From Saccharopolyspora_D taberi (lineage in GTDB: Bacteria > Actinomycetota > Actinomycetes > Mycobacteriales > Pseudonocardiaceae), in assembly GCF_039534165.1 (NCBI RefSeq), contig NZ_BAAAUX010000029.1, positions 152,233-216,232 on the forward strand: a stretch of DNA of 64,000 nt, given 5' to 3'. The notes under the pieces were generated by a model. That model made no database searches. It had not been told where the DNA came from and was given only the letters and a program-made list of their open reading frames with translations. A program made the position numbers and the translations under genes. This document shows positions 34,587 through 43,448 of this stretch, piece by piece (within the stretch, counting starts at the first letter, position 1; the number at the start of each line of letters is the position of its first letter).

Positions 34587-35459
34587 TCACACCTCCTCCT
34601 TGAGCGTTTTCGCGTACACCGCGGCGAACAGGCCGCCGATCGCCAGCAGCACCAGCGAGATCGCCGCGCCGTAGCCGATCTCGTCGAGCTCGAACGCGGT
34701 GTCGTACATCAGCAGCGGCAGGGTCTGCGTCGCCGCGCCCGGGCCACCGGCGGTGAGCACGTAGATCAGCGTGAACACCCCGATCGTCTGCAGGGTCACC
34801 AGCATCAGGTTCGTCAGCACCGACCGGCGGATGACCGGCAGCGTCACGTGCCACAGCCGCCCGAGCGCTCCCGCGCCGTCGACCTGCGCGGCCTCGGTCA
34901 GCTCGCTGGGCACCTCGGCGAGCGCGGCCTGGTAGACCAGCATCGAGAACGCCGTGCCGCGCCAGACGTTGCCCAGGACCACCGCGATCATCGGCGCGCT
35001 GAACAGCCAGTCCTGCTCGCCCAGGCCGACCGCGGCGAACAGGCCGTTGAGCGTGCCCTCGGGGTTGAGGAACGCGTAGATCGCGAAGGCGGCCACCAGT
35101 TCCGGCAGCACCCACGCCGACACCACGACGACGCCGACGGTGTCGCGCAGCCAGCGGTTCCGGTGCCGGGTTAGCAGGGCGATGAGCAGGCCGAGGCAGT
35201 TCTGCCCGACCACCGCCGAACCGACGGTGAAGACCACGGTGAGCCAGGCGGAGTTCCACATTGCCGGATCGGCGAACAGCCGCCGGAAGTTCTCCAGCCC
35301 CACGAACTCCGGATCGGTCGCGCCGCTGCCGGTCAGCGCCGCGTTGGTGAACGCGACGTAGCAGCTCCAAAGGATCGGCCCGATCACGAACAGCCCGAGC
35401 AGCAGGACGGCGGGCAGCATCGGCACCAGCCAGCCGCCCGCGCGGCGCGGAGCCGCCAT
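34587..35459 (-). CDS. Sugar ABC transporter permease (MalF-like)
   Basis: A 290-residue partner permease with six predicted spans. The EAA-type loop is TEAAQVDGAGALGRLWHVTLPV. The N-terminal span follows AAPRRAGGWLVPMLPAVLLL. Its ATG overlaps the last base of the binding-protein stop (TGATG), and its own stop is two bases before the next permease, so the three genes are translated together. Length and loop fit CUT1 family members for di- and oligosaccharides. Confidence 0.94.
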   Translation of the reverse strand: MAAPRRAGGWLVPMLPAVLLLGLFVIGPILWSCYVAFTNAALTGSGATDPEFVGLENFRRLFADPAMWNSAWLTVVFTVGSAVVGQNCLGLLIALLTRHRNRWLRDTVGVVVVSAWVLPELVAAFAIYAFLNPEGTLNGLFAAVGLGEQDWLFSAPMIAVVLGNVWRGTAFSMLVYQAALAEVPSELTEAAQVDGAGALGRLWHVTLPVIRRSVLTNLMLVTLQTIGVFTLIYVLTAGGPGAATQTLPLLMYDTAFELDEIGYGAAISLVLLAIGGLFAAVYAKTLKEEV

Positions 35460-36802
35460 CAGCCGGCCCGGGTTCCCGCCGGCTGCACGATCCGGCCGAC
35501 CTGCTGCGACCAGCGGTCGGCGACCTCGGCCGGGTCGCGGCCCTCGACCACTTCGAGCACGGACTTCTGGATCTCCTCCGAGACCTTCGGGTACTCCGCG
35601 CGGGCGGGCCGGTAGTGGCTGTTGGCCAGCAGTCCGATCCAGAACTGGCTCACCGGGTTGTCCCCGGCCACCCGCGGGTCAGCCGCGGCGTCCGCGCGGG
35701 CGGGCAGGTTGCCGGTGGCGTTGGCGTACTCGACGACGTTGTCCTTGGCCACGGCCATCCTGACGAACTCGAAGGCGTCGTCCTGCTTCTTGCCGGACGC
35801 GCTCAGCGCCAGCGTCCAGCCGCCGGACATCGACACCGATCCGGGCGCCTGGCCGAACTGCGTCGGCATCGGCGTCGCGGTCATGGTGTTGCTCCAGTCC
35901 TTCCAGCCCGCGTCCTCCCAGTTGCCGGAGGCGAAGCTGCCGTCCAGCCGGATCGCGACCTTGCCCTGCTGGGTCAGCTGGTCGCGGGCGTTCTTGTCGT
36001 ACTGGGCGTCGGCGATCTGCGCCTTGCTCTGGGTCAGGCCCTCGCCGACCGCGGTCGAGACGAACCGCATCGCGTCGGCGAAGCCGCGGCTGGGTGCGAT
36101 CCACTTCTGCTGCTGCTCGTCGTAGAGCGTGCCGGTTCCCGTGCCGTAGAGCAGCATTTCGACGGTCTGCATGCTCACCGACTCGCCCTCGGCCTTGCCC
36201 AGCGGCATGTCCAGCCCGATGACGTCCGGGAACTTCTGCTTCACCTGGCGCGCGGCGGCGAGGATGTCGTCCCAGTTACGGGGTTTCCAGTCGGCAGGCA
36301 GCCCGGCCCGCGCGAACAGCTCGCGGTTGTACCAGAGGCCGCGGGTGTCGGTGTCGAGCGGAACGCCGTAGATCTTGCCGTCGGCGGCCCGGCCCGCCTG
36401 CTTGGTGGTGCCGATGAACTGGGTTCCCCAGTCCGGCCACTGCGCCAGCCGTTCGTCCAGCGGGGCCAGGTAACCGGCCTCCACGTCGGAGTTGACGTTG
36501 AAGGAGTCCTCGTAGATCACGTCCGGCGTGGTCGAGGGGGAGCGCATCCGCAGTTGCAGCTTCGACAGGTACTCGCCCTCGGGAGCGACCACCGGGTCGA
36601 GCTTGACGGTCTTGCCCGGATGCGCCTGCTCGTACTGCTGCTTTACGCGCTGCATCCACTGGTCGACCTGCTGGGTGTTTCCGTAGCGGTGGTAGGCGAC
36701 GCTGATCGTGTTCGGGTCGTCGGCTGCCGACGAACCACACGCGGCGAGGGAGAACCCCAGCGCGCCGGCGGTCAGTACGGCCAATGCTTTCCTGCGCCGC
36801 AT
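35459..36802 (-). CDS. Sugar ABC transporter solute-binding lipoprotein
   Basis: A 447-residue extracellular binding protein. The lipoprotein signal is MRRRKALAVLTAGALGFSLAACG, with lipobox LAAC and lipidated Cys22. Mature domains follow the type 1 carbohydrate-binding (MalE-like) pattern: VDQWMQRVKQQYEQAHPG, then DVIYEDSF, and GLWYNRELFARAGLP, which is characteristic of the family. The sugar is unknown. It is first in the operon, with a clear sigma70-like promoter 56-84 bp upstream and a divergent ROK regulator. The absence of an ATPase gene in the operon is usual in actinobacteria that use a shared MsiK. Confidence 0.95.
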   Translation of the reverse strand: MRRRKALAVLTAGALGFSLAACGSSAADDPNTISVAYHRYGNTQQVDQWMQRVKQQYEQAHPGKTVKLDPVVAPEGEYLSKLQLRMRSPSTTPDVIYEDSFNVNSDVEAGYLAPLDERLAQWPDWGTQFIGTTKQAGRAADGKIYGVPLDTDTRGLWYNRELFARAGLPADWKPRNWDDILAAARQVKQKFPDVIGLDMPLGKAEGESVSMQTVEMLLYGTGTGTLYDEQQQKWIAPSRGFADAMRFVSTAVGEGLTQSKAQIADAQYDKNARDQLTQQGKVAIRLDGSFASGNWEDAGWKDWSNTMTATPMPTQFGQAPGSVSMSGGWTLALSASGKKQDDAFEFVRMAVAKDNVVEYANATGNLPARADAAADPRVAGDNPVSQFWIGLLANSHYRPARAEYPKVSEEIQKSVLEVVEGRDPAEVADRWSQQVGRIVQPAGTRAG

Positions 36803-36853
36803 CGTGGTCCTCCGAGGAATCCTGCGCTTATGCTGAGACCGGGATCACACAGC

Positions 36854-36886
36854 AGCAAGTTAATTCCATTCGATGAAGCAAGTCAA
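36854..36886 (-). promoter_or_regulatory. Promoter of the sugar-import operon
   Basis: On the minus strand TTGACT (36881-36886) and TTAACT (36858-36863) are exactly 17 bp apart, a good -35/-10 pair for the solute-binding gene. The spacer contains GAATGGAA. A direct repeat ACTTGCT (36877-36883 and 36854-36860) spans both hexamers and could be recognised by the divergent ROK regulator. Confidence 0.6.
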
Positions 36887-37002
36887 CGAACCCGCCACCG
36901 GACGGGTTTCCCCGCCAGCCCGGGTTCTGCCAAGGTGACCACCTTCGGCGCGAGCGAGCCGGCGTCAGGGCGCCCAGACCCCGAGACAGTCTTGGAGAGC
37001 GG

Positions 37003-38214
37003 ATGGCGAGCGAGTTCTGGCAGGGCACCAACCTTCCGCGCGTGGGCGGTTTCAACCGGGCGGTCGTGCTGGACACGATCCGCGCGCACGGTGAGGTGAG
37101 CCGGGTGGAGCTCGCGGCCAAGACCGGGCTGACCGCGCAGACCATGTCCAACATCGTCCGGGCGCTGATGGCCGACGGGCTGGTCGCCGAGAACGGCCAC
37201 GCCCCGTCGACCGGCGGCAAGCGGCGGGTGCTGCTGCGGGTGGTGCCCGACGCGTACTCCTCGGTCGGGCTGCACCTGGATCCCGAGTCCATCACCGGAG
37301 TTCTGCTCGACCTCGCTGGTGGCGTGCGGATGCGCAGCCGCCGCCGGGTTCCCGACGGCGCGTCGCCCGCGGCCGTCGCGACCGCGCTGGGCCGGACCAT
37401 CAGGCAGCTCGTCCGCCGTTCCGGCATCGACGAGTCCCGCGTCCTCGGGGTCGGTCTCGCGGTTCCCGGTCCGCTGGACGCCGAGCACCGCAAGGTCCTC
37501 GGGCCGCCGAACCTCGCCGGGTGGGGCGAGGTCGCGCTCGCCGACGTCGTGGCCGAACGGGCGGGACTCCCGGTGGTGATGGACAACGACGCCACCGCGG
37601 CGGCCATCGGCGAGCGGTGGGCCGCGGGCGCGGCGCGCACCAGCTCGTTCGTCTACGTCTACCTCGGCTCCGGTGTCGGGATGGGGATCGTGCTGGGCGA
37701 CCAGGTGCACCGCGGGGTCAGCAACAACGCGGGCGAGATCGGGCACGTCAGCGCGGGGAGCCGGAGCTGCCACTGCGGCAGGCGCGGCTGCCTGGAGGCG
37801 TACTGCTCGATGCGCGCGATCGTCGCGGACTGGGCGGCGGCGGGCGGAAATCCGGGCGGTGGCTCGGTTTCCGCGGACTACGAGCGGCTGTGCCGATCGG
37901 CGGCCGAAGGTGATCCGGTTCCGGCCAAGGTGATCCGCCAGGCGGCGGGCAGGCTCGGCCAGGCGCTGGCGACCGTGGTCAGCGTCCTCGACATCGACCA
38001 CGTGGTGCTCGGCGGACCGGCGCTGCGGCACGTCGGGGAACTGGTCCGGGCGCGGGTGGCCAAGACGCTCAACTCGCAGGTGTGGGCACCGCAGGTGCGC
38101 CCGGTGCAGGTGCGGACCGCGACGATCGGCGAGGACGCCGGCGCCGTGGGAGCGGCGTCGCTGGTGCTCGACCACGCCTACTCGCCACGGCTCGCGACGC
38201 TTCTGGGGTCCTAG
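37003..38214 (+). CDS. ROK-family transcriptional regulator
   Basis: A 403-residue repressor of the NagC/XylR/Mlc type. The N-terminal winged helix is FNRAVVLDTIRAHGEVSRVELAAKTGLTAQTMSNIVRALM. The ROK sugar-kinase fold follows, with DNDATAAAIGERWAAG, GSGVGMGIVLGDQVHRG, and the zinc site GHVSAGSRSCHCGRRGCLEAYCS (Cys-x-Cys-x-x-x-x-Cys). The ATP-site Asp of true kinases lies in the DNDA patch, but the DNA-binding domain marks it as a regulator. Divergent from the sugar ABC operon with 200 bp between; it probably represses that operon until sugar binds. Its TAG stop overlaps that of the converging gene at 38211. Confidence 0.95.
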   Translation: MASEFWQGTNLPRVGGFNRAVVLDTIRAHGEVSRVELAAKTGLTAQTMSNIVRALMADGLVAENGHAPSTGGKRRVLLRVVPDAYSSVGLHLDPESITGVLLDLAGGVRMRSRRRVPDGASPAAVATALGRTIRQLVRRSGIDESRVLGVGLAVPGPLDAEHRKVLGPPNLAGWGEVALADVVAERAGLPVVMDNDATAAAIGERWAAGAARTSSFVYVYLGSGVGMGIVLGDQVHRGVSNNAGEIGHVSAGSRSCHCGRRGCLEAYCSMRAIVADWAAAGGNPGGGSVSADYERLCRSAAEGDPVPAKVIRQAAGRLGQALATVVSVLDIDHVVLGGPALRHVGELVRARVAKTLNSQVWAPQVRPVQVRTATIGEDAGAVGAASLVLDHAYSPRLATLLGS

Positions 38215-38618
38215 CGCGGTTTTTCCACCGCGTCCACCAGGAAGCTCTGCTCGGGGTCGTCGTCGTCCCACTCGTCCCGGTCCGCCGCGGGAGCGCGCCG
38301 GGCCGACCGCTGTTCGGCGTCGAACAGCGCCTGCTCCCGGGCCTCGAACGCGGCGATCTCGTACTCGCCGGTCGCGCGCACGAGGTCGTCGAGTTCCTCG
38401 CCCCGCCGAAGGAACTCGTCGCGGTCGCGCAGCATCGCTTCGAGACCGCCGTTGGCCTCGGACGCGCGCCGGAGGTCTTCGGCGTAGGGGTTGGACGTGG
38501 TGGTCAGATCCCGGATGGTCAGGTTGCTCTTCATGATCTCGCGGGCCATCTCGCCGAGCGGCCCGTTGCCCTCCTGGCGCGCGAGCGCGCGCAGAACCGG
38601 GCCCTGGAACGGATCCAT
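38211..38618 (-). CDS. Hypothetical helical acidic protein of the WXG100-like operon
   Basis: A 135-residue protein with no known domain that I recognise. It is predicted mostly helical with heptad-like residues around 45-110 (EDLRRASEANGGLEAMLRDRD, then LDDLVRATGEYEIAAFEARE), then an acidic tail (DRDEWDDDDPEQS). It starts at ATG 38618, 22 bp after the 372-residue WXG100-like gene and in the same direction, so they form an operon; it may be a chaperone or partner of that protein. The stop TAG overlaps the converging ROK stop. Confidence 0.78.
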   Translation of the reverse strand: MDPFQGPVLRALARQEGNGPLGEMAREIMKSNLTIRDLTTTSNPYAEDLRRASEANGGLEAMLRDRDEFLRRGEELDDLVRATGEYEIAAFEAREQALFDAEQRSARRAPAADRDEWDDDDPEQSFLVDAVEKPR

Positions 38619-38640
38619 CGTCGCGCTCCTCCTGGTTCAG

Positions 38641-39759
38641 CTACACGTACGTGGAGAAGGCGGTCGGGATCTTCTTGCCCTCCACGCCTTCGGCTTCGAT
38701 TCCGGACAGCATCATCTTGAACGCCTCGACCGTCGCGCAGATGGTCTGGTAGTAGGTCCACACCTCGGTCCAGACCTGGATCGCCTTGTAGACGTACCAG
38801 GCCGCCACCCCTCCGAACCCCACCGCTCCGGCGCCGGTCTCCGAGGTCGCGGCCGCGAGGGTCGACGAGATCCACGCCATCAGGGCGTAGTCCAGCAGCT
38901 GCGGTATCCAGACGCCGAGCACCTTGTAGAAGCTCTTGACCTCCTCGGCGATCGCGTCGTACTTCTCGGCGAGGGCGTCGCAGACGCCCTTCATCTCGTC
39001 GTAGGCGTCGGCCACGACGCTGATCGCCCGGGTCGCGTAGTCGGCGGTTTCCCCGGTCCACGCCTGCGGGATGTCCTTGGCGACCTTGACGAGGTTGGTC
39101 GAGTAGGCGGCGCACGCCTCGCCGCAAGCGCGCCACGCCTTGGCGCAGTCCGCGTAGGCGGCCCAGTCCCCGGAGAGCCACTGCACGACGTAGTGCATCG
39201 GGTCCAGGCCCAGGGCGAGCTGGCACGCTTCGCGCGGGTACGCGCTCGGGCTGAGGATGTCGGTGCCCCAGTTGAACTTGAAGTCGTCGCTGTCGCCCTC
39301 GGTCCCCTTGATCTTGAGGAAGTCCGTTGGCGTGGCGACCTCTTCGAACAGCCCTGCGGAGAAGTCGAACTCCGCGCCGTCGTAGCGCTGCTCGCGTTCG
39401 GCGAGTTCCTTCCCGGCGTCGAACGACTTCGGCACCATGCCGTCGAGCCGGGTGTTGATCTCCTCGATGCCGTCCTTGCTCTCGTCGTCCTTGTCCTCGT
39501 ACTCGGCGACGGCGAACGAGCAGCTGGCCGCGAGATCGTCGACCACGTGCCCGGAGGCGGCGAAGGCGGCGGGAATGGCGTAGCGCACCTTCTCGTGGCC
39601 GCCCACGATGAGCCGCAGCAGAGCGCCCTCCTCGCCGACGCTGAAGTCGGCGTGCTCGTTGACGAACGCCTTCGCGTCGTCGACGTATCCCGCGGCGTCC
39701 ATGAAGAACGTGCTGAGCTTGTCGATCGATTTCAGGTCGACGTGGAATTCCCCCGCCAT
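38641..39759 (-). CDS. WXG100-superfamily-like (type VII secretion-associated) protein
   Basis: A 372-residue helical protein. Residues 1-100 resemble an ESX/WXG100-like helical hairpin (VDLKSIDKLSTFFMDAAGYVDDAKAF, then a second long helix). A second helical bundle at about 200-300 contains AWTGETADYATR, a W-x-G turn with helices on both sides. A hydrophobic region lies near residues 310-345, and Cys are spaced ACGEAC. These features fit secreted or envelope proteins of type VII systems, not an enzyme. Start ATG at 39759 with GGGAAGCGGAG upstream. Operon with the 135-residue gene. No ESX core gene is present nearby, so secretion would use a distant system. Confidence 0.7.
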   Translation of the reverse strand: MAGEFHVDLKSIDKLSTFFMDAAGYVDDAKAFVNEHADFSVGEEGALLRLIVGGHEKVRYAIPAAFAASGHVVDDLAASCSFAVAEYEDKDDESKDGIEEINTRLDGMVPKSFDAGKELAEREQRYDGAEFDFSAGLFEEVATPTDFLKIKGTEGDSDDFKFNWGTDILSPSAYPREACQLALGLDPMHYVVQWLSGDWAAYADCAKAWRACGEACAAYSTNLVKVAKDIPQAWTGETADYATRAISVVADAYDEMKGVCDALAEKYDAIAEEVKSFYKVLGVWIPQLLDYALMAWISSTLAAATSETGAGAVGFGGVAAWYVYKAIQVWTEVWTYYQTICATVEAFKMMLSGIEAEGVEGKKIPTAFSTYV

Positions 39760-39831
39760 CTCCGCTTCCCTTTCCTGTCGTCCGGCAGTGCCCATTGGAG
39801 GCGGGATCTGCCGCACCGGACCCGTGTTCGA

Positions 39832-39854
39832 CTGTTCGGGTTCGTGCCGAACAG
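39832..39854. promoter_or_regulatory. Inverted repeat upstream of the WXG100-like operon
   Basis: CTGTTCGG (39832-39839) and CCGAACAG (39847-39854) are a perfect 8-bp inverted repeat with a seven-base spacer, 73-95 bp upstream of the ATG at 39759. A half-site CCGAACAG recurs near 39903-39910. Likely an operator or promoter element. Confidence 0.45.
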
Positions 39855-39932
39855 GGCTTGCGGGGGCTTGACCAGGGGGAACGCGGTGGATCGCGGAGAG
39901 ACCCGAACAGGCGTCGCCGAAGGCGACCCCGT

Positions 39933-39965
39933 NNNNNNNNNNNNNNNNNNNNNNNNNNNNNNNNN
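39933..39965. other. Assembly gap (33 N)
   Basis: All bases are N. The left flank has the hairpin GTCGCC-GAA-GGCGAC ending just before the gap, so an unresolved GC-rich hairpin is a probable cause. The end of the SGNH esterase gene lies in or near it. Confidence 0.95.
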
Positions 39966-40814
39966 GGAGTTGCCGACCGCGGCGACGACGGCTTCTCCGA
40001 AGGCGCGCATGCCGTTGGCGTTCGGGTGCAGCGGTGCCGCGGCCGAGGTCGGCACCACGCCCTCGAAGTACTTGTCCGGTGGGGCCGCGCAGATGTCGTG
40101 GCCCTCGCTGAGCGGTCCGATGTCCACGAACCCCGCGTCCTGCGCGGCGGCCTCTTCGCCCAGCATCGCGCTGAGCCGGTTCACGTTGGCCTGGACGTAG
40201 TCGGCGTCGCGGCCCCAGATCGGCTGCACCGGGTAGCAGCCACCGGGCCGGATGTAGGTCCCGTACCCGACGACGACGACCGCCGCGTTCGGCGCGCGGT
40301 GGCGGATCCCGGCGAGCGCTTCGGCGAAGCGCGGGGCGACCCGGTCGATCCGCTCCGCCAGCTCGTCGCCCTCGGCCGTGAACCGGTCCGCGCACGAGCG
40401 GCCGACCGGTTCGGGCAGCAGGTTGATGCAGGAAACCGCCGCCTGCACCAGATCGGCGTCGTTGCCGCCGATGGTCACCGTGACCAGGTCGGTTTCCGGG
40501 CCCAGCGCGTCGAACTGCGGCGGCACGAAACCGTGCTGGCGCTCGGTGAAGTCCTTGATCTCGGCTCCGGAGCAGGTGACGTCGGTGAGCCTCGCGCCGA
40601 TCCGTCCGGCCACCACGCCCGGGTAGTTGGCGCTCGAACGCAGGCAGGCCAGGTTCGGGTCCTGGCCGGGGATCAGCGGTCCGGCGGCGGCCGAGTCGCC
40701 GAGGGCTACGTAGTCAACGGGGTCGGCTGCCTGCGCGGGCGTGAGCGCACAGGACAGGAACAAGGCCGCCGCTACGCCCGACAGGGCGAGGCGGCGGCCG
40801 TGGGGAACTCCCAT
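39966..40814 (-). CDS. Secreted SGNH-type esterase/lipase (3' end in assembly gap)
   Basis: The readable 283 residues form a secreted SGNH hydrolase. A signal peptide (MGVPHGRRLALSGVAAAL, then LSCALTPAQA) precedes block I YVALGDSAAAGPL with the nucleophile Ser, block II region with conserved Gly, block III TIGGND, and block V LHPNANG with the catalytic His. This matches extracellular lipases such as those of Streptomyces. Start ATG at 40814 with GGAGG at the right distance. The coding frame runs into the N run at 39965, so the last residues and stop are not seen; family proteins end close to this point. Cys pairs fit an exported enzyme. Confidence 0.88.
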
Positions 40815-40938
40815 GGGAACCTCCAAGCACAGCGCGGAAAGTCCGGCCTGCCCCGGAAGCGCCCCGAGGCAGAACCTTCTAGGAGGTAGCACGGATTCCG
40901 CGCCGTGCCGGGAAAGTTCACCCTTCCGCCGGGTGTCG

Positions 40939-43245
40939 TCAGCGCTCCCTGCGAAGCGCTCTGCTGATACCGGCGGCAACCGTGGTGGCCAGTATCCAGC
41001 CCGCCGCGATCAGCCCGACGGTGATCCACTGCGAGTTCCCGTGCGCCTGCCACATGTTGTCGTGGCCGAGGTTGATGATCGGGACCAGCTGGTCCACCGT
41101 GTACAGCAGCGGGTTCCAGACCGGGTTGTCGTCCTGGTTGACCGGGACCAGCGGGTGATAGGTGAACCAGACCGTGCCCACGACCCCGAACAGCAGCAGC
41201 CAAGCCAGCGCGCGCAGCGGCCGGTAGCCGTAGCTCACGGTGATCCGCTGCAGCCAGCTCCACAGCTGCACCGTCCACCGCAGCAGCGGTCGGGTCGCCT
41301 TCGCGATCGCCTGGTAGCGGCGGTACTGCTTCTCTATGAGCACCGTGACCGCGTGCTCCTCGTTGCCGTTGCCGCGGAACACGTTCGCCAGCTGGTCGTA
41401 CGGGCCCGGCTGGTACTTGCCGCCGGTGGTCGTGCGCAGCCAGGCCAGCCGCTCGCGGACCCGGTCCCCGTCGTGCAGCTCGAAGGGGTGGTTGAAGTTC
41501 TCGTAGCTGAAGTCCTCGACGTCGAGGCCGCCGGTGGCGTCCCACAGCTCCGCGTTGTCGTGGAGCAGTTCGCACTGCGCCTGGCGCAGGATGACCCGGC
41601 CGCGCGGCGCGACGTCCGGGTGCAGCGTCAGTTCCTGGGTGACCACGCCGAAGGCGTTCAGCGCGGTCCGGGACGTGCCGTCGCCCAGCACGCAGCCCCA
41701 GAAGTTCAGCTGCCTGCCGATCGTCGCCCGCCGCAGCTGCACCGTGCCCTCGGCGCGGAACTTGCGGCTGCCCTCGGCGCAGACCAGGTCGCGTTCGATC
41801 CGCGCCGCGCGCAGGTCCAGCGAGGACTTGTAGGCCATCCGGTGGCGGTGCCACGCGGGCTTGACCAGCTGCGCCGACCGCAGGTCCAGGTTCGCGCCGA
41901 CCTGCGCGCCCTGGAGCTGGAACGAACCGGTGATGTCGGCGTCCTTGGCGTCCAGGTTGCTGCCGACCACCACCCTGCTGGCCAGCAGCACGTCGGTGCG
42001 CGGGCCGACGAGCTTGGCACCGGTGAGCTGGAAGCTGCCGCCGACCTTGACGTCGATCATGCGGAACTGGCCGTGCATCTCGACCTTGCCCGCCTCCAGG
42101 TTGCCGAGGACCGTGGTGCCGTCGATGTGCACCGCGCGCAGCGGTTCGTCCACCGAGGCCTTCGGCGAGCGCAGCCAGCCGAGGTCGATCTCGGCGCCCG
42201 CCATCCGCAGGTCGCCGCCGACGGTGGCGCTGACCATCCGGATCGTGCCGCCGCTGCGGAACCCCTGGTCGATCTGCACGTCGCCGCGGATCTCGCTGCG
42301 GTCGGCGATCAGCGTGCTGGTCGGGTCGTCGTGCTTGGACTCGCCGCGGCGCGGCGGGCTCACGCCCGGTTCGAGGATCGAGTCGCGCATCCGCAGGTCG
42401 CCCGAGATGTGCGCGCTGGGCATGAAAACCTTGCCCGCCACCGTGAACGGCCTGCGGGTCAGCGGGTCGACGTCGAGCCGCAGCGAACCGCCGATCTGCA
42501 CGCCGGTGGCGTTTATGGCGTAGCGGCCCCGGTTGCGCAGCGCGCCGCCGGACAGCGTCAGGTTGCCGCCGACCTTCGCGCCCGGGATCCGGATCTCGCC
42601 CGCGACCTGGAGCCGGATGCCCAGCAGCGCGCCGCTGACCGACAGCCGGTCGCCGTAGACGGCGCGGGCGCCCGGGTTGCGCAGCTCGCTGTCGTTGAGC
42701 ACCAGGGAGCCCGCGAGCTCGGCGTCGGCCAGGTCCACGATGCCGCCGACGCTGGTGCAGTTGCGCAGGACCGTGTCGTTGGCGACGGTCAGGTTGCGGG
42801 CGTTGAGGCCGGGGAACCGGCAGTGCCACAGCACCAGCCCGGCCAGGGTGGTCTGCCGCAGGTCCGGCGCGTGCTCGAAGCGGCAGTGCACGAACTCCAG
42901 CAGGTACGGCAGCTCCGCGGCGCGCAGGTCGACCTGGCCGGTGATCACCGCGTTCTCGATCGGGATCACCAGCTGCTGGGCGTTGCGCTTGGCGAACGGC
43001 CGCCAGCCGCCCTCCTCCAGCGAGTCGACCAGCCTGCGGCTGAGGTACTCGCCCCGGATCTCCCGCTCCCGCGCGAACTCCTCGGCGTGCACGTCCAGCG
43101 TCCGCACCGACTCGTCGACCCGGCGGACCTCGGACCGGCCCTGCCGGAGCAGCTCGTCGAAGCGCTGCTCCGCCGCGGTCAGCGGTCCATTGTTGTCCCA
43201 CGGCCTGCCCGGCACTTCACGCTCCAACGCACGACGACGGCTCAC
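40939..43245 (-). CDS. Large membrane protein with pentapeptide/beta-helix-like domain
   Basis: A 768-residue protein. Residues about 90-560 are a regular repeat with short units like LDLRSAQL, LRMAGAEI, FQLTGAKL and LNARNLTV, a pattern of right-handed beta-helix or pentapeptide-like coils. An amphipathic stretch (600-640) leads to two C-terminal membrane spans (ALAWLLLFGVVGTVWFTY and WITVGLIAAGWILATTVAAG). No catalytic motif is visible. Start is the ATG at 43245. It stands alone, with the esterase downstream 124 bp after the stop and the parS-like site upstream. It may anchor a cytoplasmic beta-helix to the membrane. Function unknown. Confidence 0.78.
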   Translation of the reverse strand: MSRRRALEREVPGRPWDNNGPLTAAEQRFDELLRQGRSEVRRVDESVRTLDVHAEEFAREREIRGEYLSRRLVDSLEEGGWRPFAKRNAQQLVIPIENAVITGQVDLRAAELPYLLEFVHCRFEHAPDLRQTTLAGLVLWHCRFPGLNARNLTVANDTVLRNCTSVGGIVDLADAELAGSLVLNDSELRNPGARAVYGDRLSVSGALLGIRLQVAGEIRIPGAKVGGNLTLSGGALRNRGRYAINATGVQIGGSLRLDVDPLTRRPFTVAGKVFMPSAHISGDLRMRDSILEPGVSPPRRGESKHDDPTSTLIADRSEIRGDVQIDQGFRSGGTIRMVSATVGGDLRMAGAEIDLGWLRSPKASVDEPLRAVHIDGTTVLGNLEAGKVEMHGQFRMIDVKVGGSFQLTGAKLVGPRTDVLLASRVVVGSNLDAKDADITGSFQLQGAQVGANLDLRSAQLVKPAWHRHRMAYKSSLDLRAARIERDLVCAEGSRKFRAEGTVQLRRATIGRQLNFWGCVLGDGTSRTALNAFGVVTQELTLHPDVAPRGRVILRQAQCELLHDNAELWDATGGLDVEDFSYENFNHPFELHDGDRVRERLAWLRTTTGGKYQPGPYDQLANVFRGNGNEEHAVTVLIEKQYRRYQAIAKATRPLLRWTVQLWSWLQRITVSYGYRPLRALAWLLLFGVVGTVWFTYHPLVPVNQDDNPVWNPLLYTVDQLVPIINLGHDNMWQAHGNSQWITVGLIAAGWILATTVAAGISRALRRER

Positions 43246-43386
43246 ACGGACGGTAGTCGATCAGCTACCCCTGACAATGTGACGCCTCGCGCGGCCGGAA
43301 AGTTGCGATGCGCGGGGATTTCCACCGGACAGCCGAAGATCGCGCGGAGTGCGGTGGCGGAGTGCGGTGTTCGAAGATCGCGCGGG

Positions 43387-43415
43387 CCGCGGTGTTCCAC
43401 GTGAAACCACCGCGG
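43387..43415. other. parS-like palindrome in hairpin
   Basis: TGTTCCACGTGAAACC at 43393-43408 differs from the parS consensus (TGTTTCACGTGAAACA) at two of sixteen positions, counted by eye. The core CACGTG is intact. Arms CCGCGGTG (43387-43394) and CACCGCGG (43408-43415) extend it as a perfect 8-bp stem. The site is intergenic between the membrane beta-helix gene and the ABC ATPase. ParB binds such sites near the replication origin. It was found by pattern only. Confidence 0.55.
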
Positions 43416-43448
43416 CTCCGGGACGGACCCCCGCGCGCGTCTGCCTGG

